The notes under the pieces were generated by a model, which did not search any database, had not been told where the DNA came from, and saw only the letters and a program-made list of their open reading frames with translations. A stretch of DNA of 16,024 bases from JAXHLG01 sp046497225 (GTDB lineage Bacteria; Patescibacteriota; Minisyncoccia; Moranbacterales; DUUL01). Location of the stretch: positions 1 to 16,024 of the forward strand of contig JAWOGA010000044.1 in NCBI GenBank assembly GCA_046497225.1, read 5' to 3'. This document shows positions 8,057-14,632 of the stretch, piece after piece. The first letter of the stretch is position 1. Each line of letters opens with the position of its first letter. The position numbers and the translations under genes were made by a program.

Positions 8057-8076
8057 ATGTTTTTTTATAAAAACAT
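8057..8076. repeat. AT-rich hairpin in the rpsG-fusA gap
   Basis: ATGTTTTT and AAAAACAT form an 8-bp stem with a 4-nt loop, located 17 nt downstream (in transcript order) of the terminator-like hairpin at 8094-8113. The stem is almost all A-U pairs and would be weak alone. Confidence 0.45.
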
Positions 8077-8087
8077 CTATTTCTAAA

Positions 8088-8113
8088 AAATAACTTGGGT
8101 TATGCAACCCAAG
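8088..8113 (-). terminator. terminator or attenuator between rpsG and fusA
   Basis: A perfect 8-bp stem (CTTGGGTT/AACCCAAG, arms 8106-8113 and 8094-8101) with a 4-nt loop is followed in minus-strand RNA by UUAUUUUUU. It lies 18 nt past the rpsG stop. It could end the rpsL-rpsG mRNA or set the ratio of ribosomal protein to EF-G transcripts. Confidence 0.75.
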
Positions 8114-8131
8114 AAACCCTCCCGGGAAGTT

Positions 8132-8599
8132 TTAAGCAAAGTGAGCAAAAGCCTTATTAGCCTCTGCCATCCTATGAGTATCTTCTCTTTTTTTAATGGC
8201 GGCGCCTTTTTTTTCTGAAGCCTCTATTAACTCGTCGGCCAATTTGGAAGCCATGCTTTTGCCTTTTTTAGAATGAGTAGCTTGAATAATCCATCTCATA
8301 GCCAAAGTGGATCTTCTATCGCCGATTACCGGAACCGGAACTTGATAGTTTGCTCCTCCGATTCGTCTACTTTTCAATTCCATTAAAGGAGAAACATTCT
8401 TGATAGCCTGTTCAAAAACGTTTAATCCCCCTCTTTTAGTCTTTTTATGAATTTCCTCAAAAGAGTCATACATCAACTTCTCAGCAACGGATTTCTTTCC
8501 TCCTTGCATAATTTGACCAATAAATCTTCCCACTAAAAGAGAATTATAAACGGGATCGGGTGTCCAGCTTTTTTTGTAAATTCTTAATTTTCTCGACAT
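8132..8599 (-). CDS. rpsG: ribosomal protein uS7
   Basis: uS7 binds the 3' domain of 16S rRNA and starts assembly of the 30S head. The 155-aa protein shows the family landmarks GGKKSVAEKLMYDSFE, VSPLMELKSRRIGGANYQVP and RRSTLAMRWI, and the C-terminal KREDTHRMAEANKAFAHF. It lies 51 nt behind rpsL and is presumably co-transcribed with it. Only a partial SD-like AGGT precedes the ATG. Confidence 0.97.
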   Translation of the reverse strand: MSRKLRIYKKSWTPDPVYNSLLVGRFIGQIMQGGKKSVAEKLMYDSFEEIHKKTKRGGLNVFEQAIKNVSPLMELKSRRIGGANYQVPVPVIGDRRSTLAMRWIIQATHSKKGKSMASKLADELIEASEKKGAAIKKREDTHRMAEANKAFAHFA

Positions 8600-8650
8600 A
8601 TACCTGTATTATTAAATTCTAAATAAATAAAAATAAATTCGTTTGAAGGA

Positions 8651-9067
8651 TTATTTTTCCTTAGGCTTCTTGCAACCATATTTAGATCTTGAGTTTTTCC
8701 TTCCTTCTACTCCGGCGGCATCCAAAACACCTCTAACCACCTGATATCTAACACCGGGAAGATCCGGTACTCTACCACCTCTTAACATTACAATGGAGTG
8801 TTCTTGTAAGTTATGTCCTTCGCCCGGAATGTAAGCTGTTACCTCTCTTCCATTGGTTAATTTAACTCTGGCGATTTTACGAAGAGCGGAATTAGGTTTT
8901 TTCGGGCTGGTTGTTCCCACTTTTACGCAAACGCCTCTTTTAAAACAAGAAGGATAATAAACCGGTTTATTCTTAATGGAATTAAAACCGAAATCCAAGG
9001 CAGTGGTTTTAGATTTTTTCACAACCTTTTTTCTGGGCTTTCTGATCAATTGATTAATTGTTGGCAC
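8651..9067 (-). CDS. rpsL: ribosomal protein uS12
   Basis: uS12 lies at the decoding centre and affects accuracy. The 138-aa protein contains KRGVCVKV, TTSPKKPNSALRK, PGEGHNLQEHS and DLPGVRYQVVRG, all typical. Compared with the E. coli sequence it has about 13 extra residues before KRGVC (about 22-41). The Lys equivalent to E. coli Lys43, a streptomycin site, is present (Lys56), but the position equivalent to Lys88 is proline (Pro101, codon CCG). The Asp that RimO methylthiolates in E. coli (Asp89) is kept as Asp102. First gene of the str cluster, with a strong promoter about 120 nt upstream. Confidence 0.97.
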   Translation of the reverse strand: MPTINQLIRKPRKKVVKKSKTTALDFGFNSIKNKPVYYPSCFKRGVCVKVGTTSPKKPNSALRKIARVKLTNGREVTAYIPGEGHNLQEHSIVMLRGGRVPDLPGVRYQVVRGVLDAAGVEGRKNSRSKYGCKKPKEK

Positions 9068-9196
9068 TGTTTATAAATTTAACTGTTAATAAAATATTAT
9101 TTAAACTATTTTTATCTCAAACATCTTTCATGGACTACTATTTCAATTCCCAATCATTTCACAACTAAAATAAGATAATCCAAACGAACAATTACG

Positions 9197-9225
9197 ATTT
9201 TACAAAACCGTAGAGCAAATGTCAA
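9197..9225 (-). promoter_or_regulatory. promoter of the str (rpsL) operon
   Basis: On the minus strand a consensus TTGACA (9220-9225), a 17-bp spacer and TAAAAT (9197-9202). Predicted initiation near 9190 leaves a leader of about 120 nt before rpsL, long enough for an autoregulatory structure, though I see no obvious hairpin in it. Confidence 0.8.
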
Positions 9226-9327
9226 TGCTTTTTTAAACCTAGATTTTTTTAAAACAAATCCTTAATTACTTAAAACTATCTGCATGGCTCAATAAATTTC
9301 AATAAGACGCTAAAATATAGACTGTTT

Positions 9328-10569
9328 CTACTTGCCCATTTTCTTTCTTATAAAAGCTGGGATTTCCAAATCATCATCGGATTCGTCAAAAGGGCTTTTA
9401 TCACTAAAATCACTATCTTTATCCTTGTCTTGTTCTTCTTTTATCTCTTTTTTGGGAAATTCTGAACTTTCAGGCTTTTTTTCCCTTTCTTTGAGTCGAT
9501 CTTTTCCATTATCTCCGTAATTGCCATAAAAATCTTCTTTTTCTTCTTTTTCGCCCTCTTCATTAAACTCGGGGCTTTGCATTTGGCTCAAAAAATCTTC
9601 ATGCTGCACACCAGCTCCATCAAATCCCGTAGCTACGACGGTAATCTTAATCTCCCCTTTCTTAACCGTCTCATCTGAAGCAGCGCCAAAAATTATCCTA
9701 GCATTGGGATCTACATTCTCCGTTATTAAGCTAGCTGCTTCATTAATTTCCATCATAGTAAGATCGGTTCCACCGGTAATGTTAAACAAAACTCCCCTAG
9801 CTCCTTCAATGGAAACATCCAACAAAGGAGAATTGATAGCCTCCTTAGCTGCTTGTTGAGCTCTATTTTCACCTGAAATCACGCCAACTCCCATTAAAGC
9901 AGAACCACTGTCTTGCATCACAGATTTAATATCAGCAAAATCCACGTTAATAATTCCCGGTCTGGTTATCAAATCCGATATTCCCTGAACTCCTTGCCTT
10001 AAAACATCATCTACAATCCTAAAAGCATTTAGCAAAGAAGTTTGTCTATCAATAATTTGCAACAACTTGTCATTTTGAATACTAATTAAAGTATCTACTC
10101 TGTCTTTTAAATTTTCCATTGATTCATCCGCAATTGCCGATCTTTGTTTTCCCTCAAAAGAGAAAGGCTTGGTAACCACTCCCACTGTTAATGCTCCGGC
10201 CTCTCTAGCCGCTTCCGCAACAACGGGTCCAGCGCCCGATCCTGTTCCTCCGCCTGCTCCATAAACAATAAAAACCATGTCGCAGCTCTTCAGGGCTTCG
10301 TGTATTTCATCTCTGTTTTCTTCAGCAGCTTGCCTTCCAAGCTCGGGATTCATTCCGGCGCCCAACCCCTTGGTTAAATTTTTACCGATGTGAATTTTTT
10401 CCTTGGCTCCACAAGCATGAAGGTCTTGAGCATCAGTATTAACAGCAACAAACTCCACCCCCGACAGCTTACACTCAATCATTCTGGAAATAGCATTGCT
10501 ACCGGGACCTCCAACGCCGACAACCTTAATTCTTGCAAATGTTTCAACCTCCGGTTTTACTTCTGCCAT
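9328..10569 (-). CDS. ftsZ: cell-division tubulin FtsZ
   Basis: FtsZ is the GTP-binding polymer that forms the division ring under the membrane. The tubulin signature GAGGGTGSG is at 104-112, the first nucleotide loop GVGGPGSNAISRM at 18-30, and the GTP-hydrolysing T7 region follows (NVDFADIKSVM). The core ends near residue 320; a charged, low-complexity Glu/Lys/Asp linker leads to the C-terminal peptide DLEIPAFIRKKMGK, which matches the conserved tail that binds FtsA and other partners. It lies 219 nt downstream of ftsA with its own promoter in the gap. No SD precedes the ATG. Confidence 0.98.
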   Translation of the reverse strand: MAEVKPEVETFARIKVVGVGGPGSNAISRMIECKLSGVEFVAVNTDAQDLHACGAKEKIHIGKNLTKGLGAGMNPELGRQAAEENRDEIHEALKSCDMVFIVYGAGGGTGSGAGPVVAEAAREAGALTVGVVTKPFSFEGKQRSAIADESMENLKDRVDTLISIQNDKLLQIIDRQTSLLNAFRIVDDVLRQGVQGISDLITRPGIINVDFADIKSVMQDSGSALMGVGVISGENRAQQAAKEAINSPLLDVSIEGARGVLFNITGGTDLTMMEINEAASLITENVDPNARIIFGAASDETVKKGEIKITVVATGFDGAGVQHEDFLSQMQSPEFNEEGEKEEKEDFYGNYGDNGKDRLKEREKKPESSEFPKKEIKEEQDKDKDSDFSDKSPFDESDDDLEIPAFIRKKMGK

Positions 10570-10709
10570 TTTTAATTTGATTAGATTTTATCTATTATTA
10601 AACGATTTTAAATAAAACCGCCAACTTAAATCTTACGGAAAGACTTAATAATATAAAACTTTATATAAAAAAATATATGAACAACTTAAAACAATAATCA
10701 GGTTAAAGA

Positions 10710-10737
10710 ATTTTAACAGATAAAAATAAAAAGTCAA
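10710..10737 (-). promoter_or_regulatory. ftsZ promoter with extended -10
   Basis: On the minus strand TTGACT (10732-10737), a 16-bp spacer, then TAAAAT (10710-10715) preceded by TGT (extended -10). Initiation near 10703 would give a leader of about 134 nt, allowing ftsZ to be expressed independently of ftsA. Confidence 0.65.
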
Positions 10738-10769
10738 ATACCTCTCCAGCCACCATACATAAAAAATAA

Positions 10770-10790
10770 CTAAAAGATTTCTCTAAATCT
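10770..10790 (-). terminator. weak terminator-like hairpin at the end of ftsA
   Basis: A 6-bp stem (AGATTT/AAATCT, 10775-10790) with a 4-nt loop overlaps the ftsA stop codon and is followed by a few U. It could reduce, but probably not abolish, read-through into ftsZ. Confidence 0.35.
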
Positions 10791-12042
10791 AATCTCCGGG
10801 CAAAAATCCCTTAAACCACTTTTTAACATCTTTCATTTTATCAAAATCTTTAAAATTCGTAAAAACCCCGGAAGTATTCTTAGATCCGGATTGCCTATCC
10901 TCCTCTAGCGCCCAAAGAATAATTCCAACTGAAACCGAAAAAGTCGGGTCGTCAACTTTATCAATCAAACCTGATAATTCAGCCGGGAAGCCGACTTGAG
11001 CCGGTAATTTCAAATTGTCTTTAGCCAAATCAACCATTCCGTGCAAACAAGATCCACCTCCGGTCAAAACAGCTCCCGCCGGCAAAAGAGCGGAACGATT
11101 AATTTTTTTCAACTCTTTTTCCACCATTTGAAAAATCTCCTCAGTTCTAGCTTCTATAATTTCGGAGATATGCTTCCTGGAAACATTTCCTTCTTCTTCT
11201 GAGTCAATTTCAGATAAATTTATCTGGTCTCCTTTACTAATCTCGCTCGGAATAGCGGAGCCGTATTTTATTTTCACTTTTTCCGCCACATCAACCGAGG
11301 TTCTCATTCCAATAGCCACATCATTGGTAATATGTCCGGCTCCAACTGGCAAAACTGATAAATATATCAACTCTCTTTCTTCATAAACAGCCATGGAAGT
11401 AGTACCTCCTCCTATATCCACCAAAACCACTCCCAACTCTTTTTGCCTCTTATTTAAAACCGCTTTAGCAGAAGCTAAAGGAGAAGCTACAAATCCGTTT
11501 ATTTCAAATCCAATATTATTCAAACATTTGGAAATATTTTGCAAATGAGGAGCAAAAGCCATAACAATAATTCCCCGCATTTCAAGTCTTACGCCGCTCA
11601 TCCCAATCGGTTCCTTAATTCCGCCTTGATTATCCAAATTAAAACTCTGGGGGATTACGTGCAAAATCTCATAATTATGAGGAACATTGATGGCTTGGCT
11701 GGCATCCATAACCCTTTCTACATCTTCTTCAGTAACCTCTCCGTCAGCCTTTCCCACAGCTATAACTCCTTTTGTTGGATTGCAAAACAAATGACTTCCT
11801 CCAATGGAAACATAAACATCTTCCACATTTATCCCGGCCATTCTCTCCGCTTGCTCTACCGAAGATTTAATTGATTGTGAAACCTCTTCTAAATCAACAA
11901 TCACCCCGCGCCTAAGACCGGCCGAAGAGGATCTTCCCACTCCTATTACCCTGGGCTTTTCTTCGGGAATAATTTGGGATATAACCGTATTTACTCCGGA
12001 GGATCCTATGTCAAGAGATACGATATAGTTTTCTTTAGCCAT
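10789..12042 (-). CDS. ftsA: cell-division actin-like ATPase FtsA
   Basis: FtsA tethers FtsZ filaments to the membrane and recruits later division proteins. The 417-aa protein has the actin-family phosphate-1 loop DIGSS at 11-15, the phosphate-2 loop DIGGGTT at 209-215 and the adenosine motif LTGGGSCLHGM near 335-346. The region around 84-160 corresponds to the FtsA-specific 1C domain. The C-terminus (about 403-417, MKDVKKWFKGFLPGD) fits the amphipathic membrane-targeting helix. It has its own promoter, with a long leader of about 200 nt that includes a copy of the REP-like repeat. There is no SD. Confidence 0.97.
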   Translation of the reverse strand: MAKENYIVSLDIGSSGVNTVISQIIPEEKPRVIGVGRSSSAGLRRGVIVDLEEVSQSIKSSVEQAERMAGINVEDVYVSIGGSHLFCNPTKGVIAVGKADGEVTEEDVERVMDASQAINVPHNYEILHVIPQSFNLDNQGGIKEPIGMSGVRLEMRGIIVMAFAPHLQNISKCLNNIGFEINGFVASPLASAKAVLNKRQKELGVVLVDIGGGTTSMAVYEERELIYLSVLPVGAGHITNDVAIGMRTSVDVAEKVKIKYGSAIPSEISKGDQINLSEIDSEEEGNVSRKHISEIIEARTEEIFQMVEKELKKINRSALLPAGAVLTGGGSCLHGMVDLAKDNLKLPAQVGFPAELSGLIDKVDDPTFSVSVGIILWALEEDRQSGSKNTSGVFTNFKDFDKMKDVKKWFKGFLPGD

Positions 12043-12146
12043 TTTGTATTAATTAAAATTTGGTATTAATTAGAGGCAACTTATGAAATTATTATCAAAA
12101 TCTAAGTTTTAATTTCTATCAAAAATATTTATTTAAAAAATGAAAA

Positions 12147-12162
12147 ACCCACCTGTCTGCAG
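12147..12162. repeat. truncated copy of the REP-like repeat
   Basis: ACCCACCTGTCTGCAG matches the start of the hairpin repeat at 4192-4217 (ACCCGCCTGCCTG, or its inverse arm) but lacks the closing arm. It lies in the predicted ftsA leader. Confidence 0.45.
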
Positions 12163-12248
12163 TCTATAAACATATTTCATAATTTAACACATTTTTCAAA
12201 ATAAACAAAATCAATTAATCAAACCCCTCTTTATTGCGGTACTTTTTT

Positions 12249-12277
12249 ATTTTAATATTATTTTAATATTTTGACAA
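12249..12277 (-). promoter_or_regulatory. ftsA promoter
   Basis: On the minus strand TTGTCA (12272-12277), a 17-bp spacer and TAAAAT (12249-12254). Initiation near 12242 gives an unusually long leader of about 200 nt. The rest of the gap up to the terminator at 12392 is AT-rich without a gene. Confidence 0.6.
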
Positions 12278-12386
12278 ATCTTTGTTCTTCAGCCAAGAAA
12301 TTTCAGACAAAAAGAATGGCTATTTATCTCAATTCAATATATCAAATTTGATTAAACCGGAACCGCAAAAAAGGCATATTTTAAAC

Positions 12387-12417
12387 AAAAAGCCCCGGCT
12401 TCAGATGAAGTCGGGGC
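12387..12417 (-). terminator. intrinsic terminator ending the SPFH/small-gene operon
   Basis: A GC-rich stem (arms 12406-12417 and 12392-12403; GCCCCG outer pairs, one A-C mismatch, then CTTC/GAAG) is followed by a U run from the A tract at 12387-12391. It lies 20 nt beyond the stop of the 57-aa gene. Confidence 0.9.
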
Positions 12418-12436
12418 GATTATTCTTTTCTCTAGC

Positions 12437-12610
12437 TTAGTCTAGAGAAATTTTTTCAGGATTTTTGCCCGGCATATACCGGACAAGTTTTGCTGCTCTC
12501 ATAGCAGTAGCCTCTCGAATAGCTTTCACTGTCGTGCACAGTGGTAAATTCACCCTGATACCATTTTCAAAAAACACAACATGCTGCCCCTCTTCTAGAT
12601 GCGCGCACAT
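12437..12610 (-). CDS. small protein of unknown function (57 aa)
   Basis: This short gene has a canonical SD (AAGGAGG, 6 nt before the ATG) and a strong terminator 20 nt past its stop, so it is very probably real. The product starts MCAHLEEGQHVVFFENG and continues with a likely helix (VKAIREATAMRAAKLVRYM) and a basic/acidic tail ending PEKISLD. A short beta-type segment (HVVFFENGIRVNLPL) precedes the helix. It has two cysteines (2 and 25) but no metal motif, and no membrane segment. I do not recognise a family. It is the last gene behind the SPFH gene, 62 nt after the 78-aa gene. Confidence 0.75.
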   Translation of the reverse strand: MCAHLEEGQHVVFFENGIRVNLPLCTTVKAIREATAMRAAKLVRYMPGKNPEKISLD

Positions 12611-12672
12611 AAGCTCCTCCTTTTAAAAAAATTTAAATGATAAAAAAAATTTACCAATTTTTGATATCGTCG

Positions 12673-12909
12673 TCAAGCGCCGAAAATTTTGATGCCAAGT
12701 CCACCACCAAATAAGGTTTTGTTATTGAAAAAAACACCCCTTGGAGAATTTTTGTCATCAAAGACAATTATCCTATAAGCGCCGGAACCAAGCAATATTC
12801 CTCTAGAGAAATTCTTAGCCTCCGCATAGGAAAGAGATTCTTTAAAAACCCCTCTTTTTCCCGTACTAATATTTGCCCAGCGCAACTCTCTTTTTTCCAC
12901 ACCCGGCAT
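12673..12909 (-). CDS. small protein of unknown function (78 aa)
   Basis: The gene has a canonical SD (AAAGGAGG) 6 nt before its ATG and lies 21 nt after the stop of the 104-aa gene, a typical operon spacing. The basic product begins MPGVEKRELRWANISTGKRG, contains a hydrophobic beta-like stretch (YRIIVFDD) and ends in a glycine-rich hydrophobic tail (LFGGGLGIKIFGA). It has no cysteines and no clear membrane helix. I do not recognise it. Confidence 0.72.
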   Translation of the reverse strand: MPGVEKRELRWANISTGKRGVFKESLSYAEAKNFSRGILLGSGAYRIIVFDDKNSPRGVFFNNKTLFGGGLGIKIFGA

Positions 12910-12930
12910 AAGCCGCCTCCTTTGTTATTG

Positions 12931-13245
12931 TCACAAACCGTCCCTCCAATTTCTGTTGATTTTATTAGGGTTTCTCAGAATACTTTTCCTACTACCGAAA
13001 GTTTTTTCAAATTCCATCCTCGGAGAAATCACCAAAATAGGCGTGCTGTTTCTGATAATTTTAGCAAAAATATACCTGCCCCAAAACCAACTCAAAAATT
13101 TAACTGCATCAAAGATAAACTCCTTCTCTTCCAATCCCATTTTGTAAAAAAATTTTCTACAAACAATAACTCTGGAATCTTCTAGTTTAAAATAAAAATC
13201 AACCACAAAATCAACCTCGGTCGGATTCCAATTCCAATTTTCCAC
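12931..13245 (-). CDS. small aromatic-rich protein of unknown function (104 aa), GTG start
   Basis: The frame starts with GTG at 13243-13245; AGGAGG at 13254-13259 sits 8 nt before it, which makes this start convincing. The product begins MENWNWNPTEVDFVVDFYF, is rich in Phe/Trp and basic residues, and has a central hydrophobic stretch (FDAVKFLSWFWGRYIFAKII) that could be a buried or membrane-contacting helix. The C-terminus is strongly basic. It begins 23 nt after the SPFH stop and is probably translated from the same mRNA. A plus-strand frame over the same bases (12922-13185) is a shadow. Family not recognised. Confidence 0.7.
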   Translation of the reverse strand: MENWNWNPTEVDFVVDFYFKLEDSRVIVCRKFFYKMGLEEKEFIFDAVKFLSWFWGRYIFAKIIRNSTPILVISPRMEFEKTFGSRKSILRNPNKINRNWRDGL

Positions 13246-13268
13246 AACTAAAACCTCCTGGTTTAAAA

Positions 13269-14333
13269 TTATTCAATATTTTTAAACATAGGCAGCCCGT
13301 TGCCGTCGGTAGGAACATAAATAGTCCCTTCCCTGTTTTCCAAGTTTTTAATGTACTGATAATTCAAAAATCTGTCCGTCAAACTCTCATTGATAATTCG
13401 CTGGGATTCTCTTTGGCCTTCGGCCTCAATAATCTTCCTTTCTTTTTCCTTTCTCTCTTTTTCCAAAACAAACTCCATCTTTTGAGCTTCCTGCTCGGCT
13501 TGCAATTTCTGTTCAATGGAATTTCTCAAATTAGGAGGAAGTTCCACGTTTCTCAAAAGAAGTTCTTCCAAAACAATCCCCCTGTTGCCAAGTTGTTCTT
13601 CAAGGCCTTCGGCAATTCTCTCGGAAGCTTCTTTTCTCTTGTCCGAATAAACCACTTTGGCATCATACCGGGCAATTACACTGCGGATAGTACTTCGGAT
13701 AGCCGGGCGGATAATCTTTTCCTGATAGTTCAATCCGACATCCCTATAAACATCCGAGGCGCTTGCCTCATCCAAGCGATAAAGCACCGTCATATCCAAA
13801 TTAACCGTTAACCCCTCCTTGGTTAAAGCGCTAATAGCGTCCGCGCCTCTTTTCTCTCCTTCCAACTCGGCGTTGCTCATTGTATAATCCTCCGTTCTGA
13901 TGCTCATCTTCTGCACTTTAGCAAGAGGGTTTTTAAAGTGGATACCCGAAGACAATTCTTTGTCTTTGACTTTCCCAAACAAGGAATAAACTCCCGTCTG
14001 TCCGGCTTCTACCACAACCAGCATCAAAGGCAGCAGTAAGATGGCCACTACAACTAAAATCACCCAAAAAACTTTGCCCTTCAATTTTTCTTTCAATTGA
14101 CCGGGGGAGACATTATATACATTACCTGTATTCATATTATTAAAATTAAAATTAGAATTAGAATTAGCTTTTTGAAACCAAATCCTCATTTTCTCCGGAT
14201 AATTCTGTTTTAAGTAGATAAAAAGGAAAAATAAAATAATAGGAATAGCCAACAGCCCAAGAATACCAAGCAAAAAAAGCGCCCCGAGGGCAAAAGGAAT
14301 CATCCGCATATTTTTTTCTTTTATATAGTCCAT
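13269..14333 (-). CDS. SPFH/Band 7 (prohibitin-like) membrane protein
   Basis: The 354-aa protein has two N-terminal hydrophobic helices (about 11-40 and 88-108) joined by a loop with an Asn-rich stretch (58-72). The SPFH domain follows directly: AGQTGVYSLFGKV, SGIHFKNP, then VNLDMTVLYRLDEA and RPAIRSTIRSVIARYDAK. A charged coiled coil (about 275-330; QKLQAEQEAQKMEFVLEKE) is typical of prohibitin and stomatin relatives, which form large membrane-bound rings and often modulate membrane proteases or microdomains. There is no adjacent NfeD or FtsH gene to suggest a partner; instead three unknown small genes follow closely. The ATG at 14333 lacks an SD. A GAT-initiated frame overlap (14164-14346) is a shadow. 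Confidence 0.88.
   Translation of the reverse strand: MDYIKEKNMRMIPFALGALFLLGILGLLAIPIILFFLFIYLKQNYPEKMRIWFQKANSNSNFNFNNMNTGNVYNVSPGQLKEKLKGKVFWVILVVVAILLLPLMLVVVEAGQTGVYSLFGKVKDKELSSGIHFKNPLAKVQKMSIRTEDYTMSNAELEGEKRGADAISALTKEGLTVNLDMTVLYRLDEASASDVYRDVGLNYQEKIIRPAIRSTIRSVIARYDAKVVYSDKRKEASERIAEGLEEQLGNRGIVLEELLLRNVELPPNLRNSIEQKLQAEQEAQKMEFVLEKERKEKERKIIEAEGQRESQRIINESLTDRFLNYQYIKNLENREGTIYVPTDGNGLPMFKNIE
14141..14167. repeat. hexanucleotide tandem repeat inside the SPFH gene
   Basis: About four and a half 6-nt units: TAAAAT twice, then TAGAAT twice, on the plus strand. On the coding strand they give alternating Asn-Phe and Asn-Ser dipeptides in the loop between the two membrane helices. The unit keeps the frame, so copy number can vary without inactivating the gene. 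Confidence 0.7.
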
Positions 14334-14396
14334 AATAAGCTCGCAAAGTCTCTTGTTAAAAAAATTGGAAATATACTCTGTATTTAAGATTGCCTC

Positions 14397-14426
14397 TATT
14401 TACCATCAACAAAGAAAATTTGTCAA
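14397..14426 (-). promoter_or_regulatory. possible promoter of the SPFH operon
   Basis: On the minus strand a consensus TTGACA (14421-14426) is followed after 18 bp by TAAATA (14397-14402), a poor -10. It lies about 65 nt upstream of the SPFH start and is the best candidate in the gap. Confidence 0.4.
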
Positions 14427-14514
14427 ATTTTGGAAAACATATTAAACAAATTGGAGAATAATTTAAAATACAAAAAAGAAACAAGTTAAATATGTTATTC
14501 CTAGGATGTCCATA

Positions 14515-14542
14515 AATATATCACACTATAGTATGATATATT
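14515..14542. promoter_or_regulatory. 28-bp near-perfect palindrome, possible operator
   Basis: Two 14-nt half-sites meet without a spacer; 13 of 14 positions are complementary (half-site AATATATCAYACTA). It abuts the terminator at 14543-14573. No run of U follows, so it is not itself a typical terminator. A protein-binding operator for a dimeric regulator is plausible; no bound factor can be named. Confidence 0.5.
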
Positions 14543-14573
14543 AAAAGGCCTTAATTTTTATCCAAGGCCTTTT
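14543..14573 (-). terminator. terminator of the tRNA-Pro/GIY-YIG unit
   Basis: A perfect 10-bp stem (AAAAGGCCTT/AAGGCCTTTT) with an 11-nt loop; the A/T ends give U runs in either direction, so it may act on both strands. It lies about 60 nt past the tRNA remnant. Confidence 0.8.
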
Positions 14574-14632
14574 GATATTAAATTGGAATTTTCAGAATTA
14601 AGGCATATTCCCGTAATCTATTCTAGATAATC

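Noticed and set aside
9068..9190. Upstream peptides in the rpsL leader
   Set aside because: A few ATG-stop frames of 4-8 codons exist, as expected by chance in AT-rich DNA, with no SD or repeated codons suggesting attenuation.
12922..13185. Plus-strand frames over the 104-aa gene
   Set aside because: They are antisense shadows without SD or promoter; the minus-strand gene has an AGGAGG at the right distance.
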